Position numbers and translations under genes: made by a program. Of a DNA stretch of 64,000 nt, positions 24,158 to 32,149 are shown one piece after another; position 1 is the stretch's first letter; every line of letters begins with the position of its first letter. A model generated the notes under the pieces. That model was not told the origin of the DNA. It worked only from the letters and a program-made list of their open reading frames with translations, and did not search any database. The stretch is from NCBI GenBank assembly GCA_045117995.1, contig JBGUOH010000009.1, forward strand, positions 310,001 to 374,000. Reading direction: 5' to 3'. Source of the DNA: RUG14515 sp045117995 (GTDB taxonomy: Bacteria > Bacillota_I > Bacilli_A > RFN20 > CAG-826).

Positions 24158-27157
24158 CTATTCCGCTTGTGGAGCTGGTTTTTCCTTTTTACGTAAGGAA
24201 GTGAAGATCACTAAGAAGCCCCAACCAACGCATGCGACTGGCACAGCGATTTCAATAGCGCGGATTAACATCTTCCACCAAGCGGTCTTGTAACCGATGA
24301 TGTCAACTTTAAGAGCGCAGGAGTTCGCCAAAGCGAATAAGTTGTTATGAGCACTGTTTCTCACTAAGTTAGCGTCTTTAATATCAGTCGCTTTAACATA
24401 GCCAGTACCATATCTACCACTTGTTTGTAATTTTTGTTCTTTATCAGCGCAGAGGTTGATGTCACCACCAGCGTAGAGCATTTGCTTACTATCCATATAG
24501 AAGTCTGTATGGAAGTCGCAGATAACGGAACCTTTGAAGCCCCATTCTTTCTTTAAGATGGATGTGACTAAGCGGTAGGAACCACCAGCCCATTCAGTAC
24601 CGATACGGTTGAAGGATGTCATTAAGCCATGAGCTTCGCCTTCTTTAACAGCCATTTCGAATGGTTTTAAGTAAAGTTCACGCATTGCTTGTTCATCTAA
24701 CCATGTCGCAATACCTTTTGTGGATCTGTGTGTTTCTTGGTCGTTAACGGCATAGTGTTTGACGTTAGCGTAGACACCTTTTTCAGCAACACCTTTAATG
24801 ACTCTACCAGCGAATCTACCATTTAAGAATGGATCTTCGGAGTAGTATTCGGTGTTACGGCCAGAGAATGGAGAACGGTGTAAGTTGACGCCTGGAGCAT
24901 ACCAACCTGGGTAAGCAGAACCATCACCAGCTTCGTTGCCGATTAAGCATTCGTTACCGATAGCGTTGGCTTGTAAGTCTGCTAATTCAAGGTTATATGT
25001 TTGAGCCACTAAGCATTCGGAGCAGTAATAGCAGCAACCATAGATAGCTTTATCACCTAAGAAGCCAACGATACCTGTTGGGCCGTCAGCGGATGTTGTC
25101 TTTGGAACAACAACAACTTTCTTTTCGGATTCAGCACCAGTTTCTTCATCGACGACTTTCATCTTCTTTTCGATAGCGGCTGTAGAATAGCAACCATCGT
25201 TGAATAATGTGAGCATTTCATCGAATGTGAATTGATCAAGGAATTCGTCCCACATTGGGTCATCATATTTCTTACCGGCTAAATCTCTAAGTGTGTATTT
25301 AGCTTCAGCACCCATTGTTGGTAATTTGGTGTAGTTATCTTTGTTTTCAGTTTCTTTTTTGTTTAAGTCTGCTAATGTTTGAGCGTCGAGTTCACGTTCA
25401 GCATCAGTGATTGGTTTTGGGAATGTACCAGTGAAGTTATTTCTGGATAAGCTTTCAGCTGGATTCATGTGTTCAGTCACTTCTGGGAATAATGGTTCGA
25501 CTTTAACGCCTGTGACAGGATCGTTTTCAATCTTCACATCAGCGGCTAAATTCTTTTCGAATTGGCCGAAAGAGTTATGGGCATCTGTACCAGCATAGAA
25601 GGTATATTTGCCTTTTTCTAATTCGTAGCCTTTGAAACCGTTATTGTTTTTGTCTTGAGAATCGAAACTAGCGAAATAGTATGGATCGACTTCGATTTCG
25701 ACTGTATCTGTTTCGTTGTGCTTTAATTCTTTTGTTTTGGCAAAGCCCACTAAGACTTTATGAGCTTTTTCAATACCACCGGCGGTGTATGGCGCGGAAG
25801 CATATAATTGAACAACTTGTTTACCAGGAACGTTACCTGTGTTTTTAACTTTAATACTGACTTTGAATGTTTTGCCGTATTCTAAGGCTTCACCTTCTAA
25901 AGCGGAAACGTTAGTGATTTCTTGTTCGAATGTTGTATAGCTTAAGCCATAGCCGAATGGGTAAACGACGTTATGGTTGTACCATTCTTCACCTTCGATA
26001 GCACCACGGGTTTCATAATATCTATAACCCATGTAGATGTTTTCTTCGTATTCGACTAAGTAATAGCCTGTTTCAGCACCACCTTGGGTATAGTTATCTG
26101 TACCATTTTGGTTGAGGTAGGATTTGTTACCACCGAAGTTTTGCCATGTTGGGTCATTTTGATATTGTGTGTAAACAGTATCGACTGTATGACCGGATGG
26201 GTTGACTGTACCATTGAGGATTCCACCTAAAGCCATGATACCATTGGCGCCTGGACTACCGATGTTAATAACGGCGTCGATGTATTTACCGAAGTCGTTA
26301 TAATCTGTTTGATTGGTTCTTTCATATAAGAAACCTAAATCGATGTAGTTGGAACCGTTGAGTAAGATAACGATCTTTTTGAATTTCTTAGAAGCAGCAA
26401 TTTGTCTGAGTAAATCTCTTTCAGAATTATCTAATTCAAGATAGTGACGGTTTTCATTATCGTAGGCTTGTCTTGGTAAGTCCCAACCTTCACCAGCGAT
26501 ACGTGAGAAGACAACAATCGCGGCATCGTTATAAGAATCATAAGATTTCTTTACAGCATCTGTATACTTATCATATGACGCTTCACCTGGGAATAAGGTC
26601 GCAACAGATTTTTGTTGACCAGAAGCATCTTCTAAGCCTGGTTCAGGGTCACGTTCCTTTTGTTTGTTGTAGAAGCCTTCCATTTCTGGGTTAACAGAAA
26701 AGCCAGCTTCTTTTAATGAATCATTAATGGTTTTTCTCCAACCATATTTCTTTTGGTAGGTAGGATTGGAACTCTTACCAGGAGCGGCGGAGCCAGAACC
26801 ACCGTAGACTAAGTCAACGGAGTTTCTACCGAAGACAGTGACCTTAGCACCCTTAGCGAGTGGTAAGGCATCGTTATCGTTTTTGAGAAGGATCATACCT
26901 TCTTCACAAATTTTCTTTGTGACTTCGTTAGCGTTATCGAAAGCTTTATCTTTGGTATCAAAATCTAAAACGAAAGCATTACCTTTTTGTTTTGGATCTG
27001 GGATTGGAGTATCACCGCCTAATTCGGTGGCTTCGATTAACTTAACGTATTTGTTCATCGCGAAGTAATCTGCGGCAATGAGAACACCAGTGAGGACCAC
27101 TGTGGTCGCTGCCCAGATAATAACGCGAGGTCTTAATAATTTTTTAACAAAACCCAT
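24158..27157 (-). CDS. Membrane-anchored glycoside hydrolase family 3, permuted domains (copy 1)
   Basis: 999 residues from ATG 27157 (AGGTG 6 bp upstream; a GTG 9 bases earlier overlaps that site). Order: a membrane helix at about 10-35; the GH3 'C-terminal' alpha/beta sandwich first (CEEGMILLKNDNDALPL, FGRNSVDLVYGGSGS); a fibronectin-III-like part (VVQLYASAPYTAGGIEKA); then the GH3 TIM barrel (LHRSPFSGRNTEYYSEDPFL, VKHYAVNDQETHR) with candidate nucleophile Asp881 in GSVICDF; and a second helix at about 960-985 with a basic tail. This reversed order is known from Butyrivibrio and Ruminococcus albus beta-glucosidases. Exo-acting glycosidase on the outer face; substrate unknown. In an operon with the upstream lipoprotein. 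Confidence 0.92.
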   Translation of the reverse strand: MGFVKKLLRPRVIIWAATTVVLTGVLIAADYFAMNKYVKLIEATELGGDTPIPDPKQKGNAFVLDFDTKDKAFDNANEVTKKICEEGMILLKNDNDALPLAKGAKVTVFGRNSVDLVYGGSGSAAPGKSSNPTYQKKYGWRKTINDSLKEAGFSVNPEMEGFYNKQKERDPEPGLEDASGQQKSVATLFPGEASYDKYTDAVKKSYDSYNDAAIVVFSRIAGEGWDLPRQAYDNENRHYLELDNSERDLLRQIAASKKFKKIVILLNGSNYIDLGFLYERTNQTDYNDFGKYIDAVINIGSPGANGIMALGGILNGTVNPSGHTVDTVYTQYQNDPTWQNFGGNKSYLNQNGTDNYTQGGAETGYYLVEYEENIYMGYRYYETRGAIEGEEWYNHNVVYPFGYGLSYTTFEQEITNVSALEGEALEYGKTFKVSIKVKNTGNVPGKQVVQLYASAPYTAGGIEKAHKVLVGFAKTKELKHNETDTVEIEVDPYYFASFDSQDKNNNGFKGYELEKGKYTFYAGTDAHNSFGQFEKNLAADVKIENDPVTGVKVEPLFPEVTEHMNPAESLSRNNFTGTFPKPITDAERELDAQTLADLNKKETENKDNYTKLPTMGAEAKYTLRDLAGKKYDDPMWDEFLDQFTFDEMLTLFNDGCYSTAAIEKKMKVVDEETGAESEKKVVVVPKTTSADGPTGIVGFLGDKAIYGCCYYCSECLVAQTYNLELADLQANAIGNECLIGNEAGDGSAYPGWYAPGVNLHRSPFSGRNTEYYSEDPFLNGRFAGRVIKGVAEKGVYANVKHYAVNDQETHRSTKGIATWLDEQAMRELYLKPFEMAVKEGEAHGLMTSFNRIGTEWAGGSYRLVTSILKKEWGFKGSVICDFHTDFYMDSKQMLYAGGDINLCADKEQKLQTSGRYGTGYVKATDIKDANLVRNSAHNNLFALANSCALKVDIIGYKTAWWKMLIRAIEIAVPVACVGWGFLVIFTSLRKKEKPAPQAE

Positions 27158-27179
27158 ATTTTTCACCTAAAGTTTTTGA

Positions 27180-28298
27180 TTATTTTTCACTCTTATCCAT
27201 TTGGGATAATTTAGCTTTTGGCCATGTGATTTGGCTGCTAGAGAAGACTTTAATGCAGTCAACAACTGGAGCGGTAGAAGCAATTGTGCCGTTAAGTGTA
27301 TCTTTGTTGTTAACAAGCATTTGGATTGTGTTTGTACCAGCTCTTAAGCTCACTGTTGTGGAAAGCATGAAGTCTTGGAATTTAATGAATTCCTTAGGAA
27401 TAATGTTGTGAATTGTTTGTGTGCCATATTCAAGAGCGACATCGTTAACTTTCACTGGGAAACTTGTTTGGCTATATTGTTCGAAAACTCTGTCTTCACC
27501 TTGGCCTTGGAAAGCTTGGAAAGATTCGTTAAGACCATATTCACCAGAAACTCTCATAAAGATGGTGACGTTTTCAGCAGCGACATCACTTTCGAGTTCC
27601 CATGTTAATGTATTGCCGTTTTCGTAGTTGTAATGGACAAAACCACCGAAGACTGAAGGAGCGACATCAGGATTGGCTAAGTCAGCCGCAGTTGCGAAAC
27701 GAGCGATACCAGCTGTGTCTCTTGTATAAAGACCAGAAGCACCGTAGTCATTCTTTGTGCCTGCATCGTTGTAGTAGTCTCTACCGATTAAGCCTTGGCC
27801 TTGTTGACCACCAGAGTAGGTAACACCATCCATACCCATTGTGCCGTCTTTGCCTCTTCTTTCAGTAATGTCTGGGCAAAGTTCTGCTTCAAAGACTTGA
27901 GCATTTTGGTTAGCTGGAACGAATAATGGTTTTAATTCGACATCTTCCATGACTGCGCCGATGGAGTCATCTTCGAAGTCCCAAATTTGGCCACCGTTTT
28001 TAACGTTCATCCAACCATAGAATTTTTGGCCGGCTGGAGCGGCTGGATCTTGAGCAGGTTTTTCGATCTTGTCGCCCATTTTAACTTTTGCGTTGCTAAT
28101 TTCAGCACCATCAGCACCAACGAACTTAACGTTGACTTCTGGACGGTTGTCTTCTGAGGAAATGCTGGATTCATCGCCACCATTGCCACCTGGAGTTTTT
28201 GTGGATGTTTTTGTGTCACCACTACCGGTACAACCGCTTAAGGCAAGGGAGGCAACCATCATGCCTAAGAAAAGCGCTTTCTTTTTTAAATTATTCAT
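27180..28298 (-). CDS. Lipoprotein with InlB-repeat-like and carbohydrate-binding-like modules
   Basis: 372 residues. Signal peptide with lipobox LALSGC (Cys about 23), a Gly/Ser/Thr linker, a short beta domain with the Listeria-Bacteroides repeat look (VNVKFVGADGAEISNAKVKMGD...KFYGWMN), then from about 135 a beta-sandwich resembling CBM6/CBM35: it opens with FEAELCPDIT, has GGFVHYNYENGNTLTWELESD and ends with LRAGTNTIQMLVNN. Ends 22 bp before the GH3 ATG, so it is made with that enzyme and probably holds glycan at the cell surface for it. The CBM call rests on pattern only. Confidence 0.75.
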   Translation of the reverse strand: MNNLKKKALFLGMMVASLALSGCTGSGDTKTSTKTPGGNGGDESSISSEDNRPEVNVKFVGADGAEISNAKVKMGDKIEKPAQDPAAPAGQKFYGWMNVKNGGQIWDFEDDSIGAVMEDVELKPLFVPANQNAQVFEAELCPDITERRGKDGTMGMDGVTYSGGQQGQGLIGRDYYNDAGTKNDYGASGLYTRDTAGIARFATAADLANPDVAPSVFGGFVHYNYENGNTLTWELESDVAAENVTIFMRVSGEYGLNESFQAFQGQGEDRVFEQYSQTSFPVKVNDVALEYGTQTIHNIIPKEFIKFQDFMLSTTVSLRAGTNTIQMLVNNKDTLNGTIASTAPVVDCIKVFSSSQITWPKAKLSQMDKSEK

Positions 28299-28346
28299 AA
28301 ATTGATGTTTATTCGGTTAACCCTAGATTTAACTACCGAATAACAT
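28299..28346 (-). promoter_or_regulatory. Leader with 5-codon ORF and hairpin before the lipoprotein gene
   Basis: On the minus strand AGAAAGGAG is followed by ATG TTA TTC GGT AGT TAA (28346-28329), a 5-codon ORF with a better ribosome site than the real gene. Behind it TTCGG..GTTAA pairs with TTAAC..CGAA around ATCTAGGG, ending about 14 bases before the lipoprotein ATG. Confidence 0.4.
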
Positions 28347-28376
28347 TCTCCTTTCTAGGGGTATATAATCAAGCCT

Positions 28377-28402
28377 CATCTTAATACGAACGATTTAAGA
28401 TG
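28377..28402. promoter_or_regulatory. Inverted repeat upstream of the lipoprotein/GH3 operon
   Basis: Perfect 8-bp repeat CATCTTAA / TTAAGATG with a 10-base centre. On the minus strand it ends just before TTGATTATATAC, a likely -10 region, so it would cover the -35. Candidate operator for a dimeric regulator. Confidence 0.5.
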
Positions 28403-28444
28403 AAACTTTATTAACAATTTTATCAGTATATATAGCATACCACT

Positions 28445-28463
28445 GTGTACGCATAATGTACAC
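28445..28463. promoter_or_regulatory. Inverted repeat GTGTAC-7-GTACAC
   Basis: Six-base palindromic arms with a 7-base centre, upstream of the previous site. Possible second operator; no direct evidence. Confidence 0.3.
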
Positions 28464-28480
28464 GCATATTAATGCATGAA

Positions 28481-28522
28481 ACTGCTAGGGCCGGATTGAC
28501 CCTAGCAGTCTGCATGTTTTTT
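28481..28522 (+). terminator. Strong hairpin past GH3 gene 2, T-run on the plus strand
   Basis: Perfect 10-bp stem ACTGCTAGGG (28481-28490) / CCCTAGCAGT (28500-28509), T6 at 28517-28522 on the plus strand. It lies just beyond the stop of the minus-strand GH3 gene but has no T-run in that direction. Confidence 0.6.
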
Positions 28523-28544
28523 AGTTAGAAATTAGTTTCTAAGA

Positions 28545-31500
28545 CTAGGCTCTTTGTCTTCTGCGTTTAGAAACGAGGAGTAAGCCAACACCGGCAACGG
28601 CGACTAATGCAATGATTGCACCGACAGCGGCGATGTCACCACCACAGCCACTTGGAGCAGCGCCTGTTGTAGCGGTAACGATTAACTTGAAGGCACCAAC
28701 GACTTTACCATCTGCGTCTTCGCCGATGAAGTCAATGTGGTAGATACCTTCGTTTTCGATCTTACCAGAGAGTTTGCCGTTTTCGAACTTTAAGCCAGCT
28801 GGTAAGTCAACACGTTTGTTGAGTCTGTAATTTGTTGCACCTTCGATAACTGGTGTGAATTCGTAGTTCTTTCTAGCTTCAACGTATTCATACTTTTCGC
28901 CACCTTCGAGAGCGACTTTTGTAATACCTCTATTTGTAGCGGTACAACGGGAGGCCATGTACATATGTTCTTTAGCACATTGTCTGACAGCGTACCAATA
29001 GGAGTAGGAGATAACTTTTTCACCGTTCTTTGTATAGACAGGAGCAGCCATACCGCTATCCCATTTAGCTTGGGAAGCACCATTGAAACCACCGGAGTCT
29101 AATTGAGCGTTACAACCAGAGAGAACACGGTTTGTAACACATTCGTAACAGTTGAAGTTAACGGAACCATTACCACTGTGGGTCATATCGGATAAGACAG
29201 AACCCTTGAAGCCCCATTCACCACGGAGAACTTCTGTTAATAATGGATAGGAGGCCGCGGTTTCCATTAAACCTAAACGGTTGTAGGAACCCATGACACC
29301 CATGGATTTACCTTCTTCAAAGACCATTTGGAAGGATTTTAAGTAAATTTCACGTAACGCTTGTTCGTTGACGAAGGAGATACCGGATTCACGGTTCTTT
29401 TCTTGGTCGTTTGTAGCGAAGTGTTTGAAGTAAGCGTAAACGCCTCTATCTGTAGCGGCGCCAACGACGTTAGCAGCCATACGACCCATTAAGAATGGAT
29501 CAGCTGAGTAGTATTCGAAGTTTCTACCACCGAATGGAGAACGGTGAGTATTAACAGCTGGACCCCACCAACCGGATTTACCAGTGATGTGAGATTCCAT
29601 ACCAACGCATTCACCTTGCTTATGAGCTAAGTCTTGGTTGAATGTAGCGGCGATGATTGGAGAAGAGACCCACCACATAATGTTGAATTTTTGTGGACCG
29701 TCACCTTCAGAGAAGCCACCTTTACCAACGCTATCAATAGCTTTGGAGGACATACCGTTGGTTTCAACAACCTTAAGCATATCGTTCCAGCTCATTTGGT
29801 TGACTAAGTCTTCCCATTTTGGATCGTCTAAATCGACGTCCATTAAATCTTTAATCTTGTAGGATGTGTCTTTGGAACCTTGTTTCCAATTTTCAGCAAC
29901 ACTAGCATCTTTACGAGCGGCGGCTGGAACGTATTCGTTGTTACCGTCTTCGAAGTCTGCTAAGGAGAATTCAGTTGTTAAGAATTCTTCGAATCTGCTA
30001 CCTTCTTTAACTTTACGGGTTTCGAATGTTGGGTGTGTTGGGAATGTGGCATCAAAGTCTGCACGGCTCATTTGTGTGAATTCGATATCGTTTTCACCTG
30101 GCATGGAGTTGTAGAAACCTCTATCTGTGAAGCGGTTTTCAACTTTGTTACCGGAGAAACGGTCGTTTTCATATTTACGATTGTCGAGCTTGAAGCCGAT
30201 CTTATCAAAGTTTTCGTGAGCATTCTTACCAAGTAAGAGTTCATAGTTACCAGCATCTAATTCATAACCTTTGAAGTTATTCTTGTTGGCATCTGTGAAG
30301 TCGTAGTTAGCGACATCTTGGAGATAGAATGATAAGTAAATGTTTTCTGTTTCGCCTGGTTGTAATAATTTGGTTTTGCCAAATGCACATAAGACGTGGT
30401 CAGCTTTTTCAATGCCACCTTTCTTGTAAGGAGCTTTGAAGTAAAGTTGGACGGCTTCTTTACCGGCGACGTTACCTGTATTCTTAACTTCGACTGTAAC
30501 AGCGAGAACTTCTCTCTTCTTGGCGATCTTGGCGCCTTTCTTGAAGTTGGCTTTAACAATCTTTTGTTCGAATGATGTATAGCTTAAGCCATAACCGAAT
30601 GGGTACATAACGCCTTTCTTACTGGCATACCATGCATCGGCATCATCTTTGTTCTTAGCGGCCATATCAGCATACTTTGTTTCATAATAACGATAGTCGA
30701 CATAAATGCCTTCTTCGTAGGAAACGTAAGCGGCTGGTTTAACACCGTTGATACCACCAGAAACGACTTTGAATTCAGAACCACCACGGTTGTTATCCCA
30801 TCTTGGGGAAGCGTGATCTTTGTAAGCCTTATCGGTACCATAGCTGAGCATTGGAGCACCGTCAGCGGCTAACATTGTATCTTGTGGAGCGTAGTATTTC
30901 TTACCATTCGCAGCTTCGACTAAGTTGGTTTGTGAGTTATCGGAGAAGTTTTGGAATGTTGGATCTTCTTTGAAGTCACGGCCCCATGTATCGACTGTAC
31001 GACCGGATGGGTTAACTTCACCAGTTAAGATACGACCGAAGGCACGGATACCACGGTCACCTGGGTTACCAACCCAAATAATGGCTTTAACTTTATCGTT
31101 ATTTTCAAGTTGTTCACATTCGAAGATGTTACTGGAGTTGATGACGATAATGATGTTGTCTGTGTGTTTGCCTAATTCTTCTAATAAGGCTTCTTCGTTT
31201 TCAGATAATTGAAGTGCGTGTCTATCTGAAACTTGTTCGGCACTGCTGTTTGTCTTTTTGCTGTCGTGAGCGTTACATGTTTTAACGTCACAACCTTCAG
31301 AACCTTCACGTGTGATGACTTGGATTGCAGCATCCTTGTATTCATCCATGGAAGCTAAGAGTTCAGCAGAGTAGCTGGAGATTGGTGTTTCACCGATTGT
31401 AACTTCGGAGTTACCTTTCCAACCATCGTTACCATTTGTTCTACCGCTACCGGAAGCACTGTTGTTTGACCAACGACCACTGCTCCATTTGCCGTAGAAG

Positions 31501-31877
31501 TCCATAACTTTTTGGTTTAATTCGAAGCCGACTTCTTTAAGGGCTTCATCCATGTGGTAACCTTTGACGTCGCTGGAGACGGAACCTGAACCGGAACCAG
31601 CACCACCACAAGCAAGGTTGTTAGAACTCTTGCCAGCGAGTGTAATCTTCTTACCTTGTGCAGCCATTGGGAGGAAGTTGTCTTTGTTCTTTAATAGGAC
31701 GAAACCTTCTTCTGCTAAGTTGTCTTGAACCTTTTGAGCGTGTTCGATGTAGGCTTTTCTATCGTTTTGGCCATATTCACCGATGAATTCGGCGTTATTG
31801 GCGGATAAGCCTTTGTTTAAACATGCTGGTAAGGTTAACGCGGCAAGAAAAATTGGGATAAGTAATTGTTTCTTCAT
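28545..31877 (-). CDS. Surface glycoside hydrolase family 3, permuted domains (copy 2)
   Basis: 1110 residues. N-terminal signal MKKQLLIPIFLAALTLPAC, whose LPAC could be a lipobox. Then the GH3 sandwich half (EEGFVLLKNKDNFLPM, CGGAGSGSG), a fibronectin-III-like part (AVQLYFKAPYKKGGIEKA), and the TIM barrel (THRSPFGGRNFEYYSADPFLM, FKHFATNDQEKNR) with candidate nucleophile Asp in GSVLSDMTHSG. A putative Ig-like segment follows (VDLPAGLKFENGKLSGKIE), and the C terminus is SGCGGD, a membrane helix and KRRRQR. That triplet resembles protein-sorting tails. Very similar to the next gene; probably a beta-glycosidase acting outside the cell. AAAGGA site. Confidence 0.92.
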   Translation of the reverse strand: MKKQLLIPIFLAALTLPACLNKGLSANNAEFIGEYGQNDRKAYIEHAQKVQDNLAEEGFVLLKNKDNFLPMAAQGKKITLAGKSSNNLACGGAGSGSGSVSSDVKGYHMDEALKEVGFELNQKVMDFYGKWSSGRWSNNSASGSGRTNGNDGWKGNSEVTIGETPISSYSAELLASMDEYKDAAIQVITREGSEGCDVKTCNAHDSKKTNSSAEQVSDRHALQLSENEEALLEELGKHTDNIIIVINSSNIFECEQLENNDKVKAIIWVGNPGDRGIRAFGRILTGEVNPSGRTVDTWGRDFKEDPTFQNFSDNSQTNLVEAANGKKYYAPQDTMLAADGAPMLSYGTDKAYKDHASPRWDNNRGGSEFKVVSGGINGVKPAAYVSYEEGIYVDYRYYETKYADMAAKNKDDADAWYASKKGVMYPFGYGLSYTSFEQKIVKANFKKGAKIAKKREVLAVTVEVKNTGNVAGKEAVQLYFKAPYKKGGIEKADHVLCAFGKTKLLQPGETENIYLSFYLQDVANYDFTDANKNNFKGYELDAGNYELLLGKNAHENFDKIGFKLDNRKYENDRFSGNKVENRFTDRGFYNSMPGENDIEFTQMSRADFDATFPTHPTFETRKVKEGSRFEEFLTTEFSLADFEDGNNEYVPAAARKDASVAENWKQGSKDTSYKIKDLMDVDLDDPKWEDLVNQMSWNDMLKVVETNGMSSKAIDSVGKGGFSEGDGPQKFNIMWWVSSPIIAATFNQDLAHKQGECVGMESHITGKSGWWGPAVNTHRSPFGGRNFEYYSADPFLMGRMAANVVGAATDRGVYAYFKHFATNDQEKNRESGISFVNEQALREIYLKSFQMVFEEGKSMGVMGSYNRLGLMETAASYPLLTEVLRGEWGFKGSVLSDMTHSGNGSVNFNCYECVTNRVLSGCNAQLDSGGFNGASQAKWDSGMAAPVYTKNGEKVISYSYWYAVRQCAKEHMYMASRCTATNRGITKVALEGGEKYEYVEARKNYEFTPVIEGATNYRLNKRVDLPAGLKFENGKLSGKIENEGIYHIDFIGEDADGKVVGAFKLIVTATTGAAPSGCGGDIAAVGAIIALVAVAGVGLLLVSKRRRQRA

Positions 31878-32088
31878 ATGTTTTCCTTTCCATATTATTT
31901 TGCATTATTCAATTTGCCTCAATTCGAGTGCAAAGAGAATATAGAAACCTAAAATTATAATGTTTCGTAATGCATTAGTACTTTCAATATAAATTGAAGG
32001 AAGGTTACATAATATGACAAATGTTATTTACGGGCATGACAATTATACGATTACGCATATATGCCCACTAACAATTTGTTTTGATATA

Positions 32089-32100
32089 GTCTCACTTTTT
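32089..32100 (-). promoter_or_regulatory. Near-copy of the 12-mer upstream of GH3 copy 2
   Basis: GTCTCACTTTTT on the plus strand, one base different from the motif before the C11 genes, 212 bp upstream of the GH3 ATG. The 32033-32068 stretch beside it has GGGCAT/ATGCCC arms 24 bases apart. Confidence 0.35.
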
Positions 32101-32104
32101 TGCA

Positions 32105-32132
32105 AACAAAAAGACCCTCGTGTGAGGGTCTT
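32105..32132 (-). terminator. Terminator after GH3 gene 3
   Basis: AAGACCCTC (32111-32119) / GAGGGTCTT (32124-32132) and TTTTTG on the minus strand. Confidence 0.87.
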
Positions 32133-32149
32133 AATTGTTAAATTAACAA

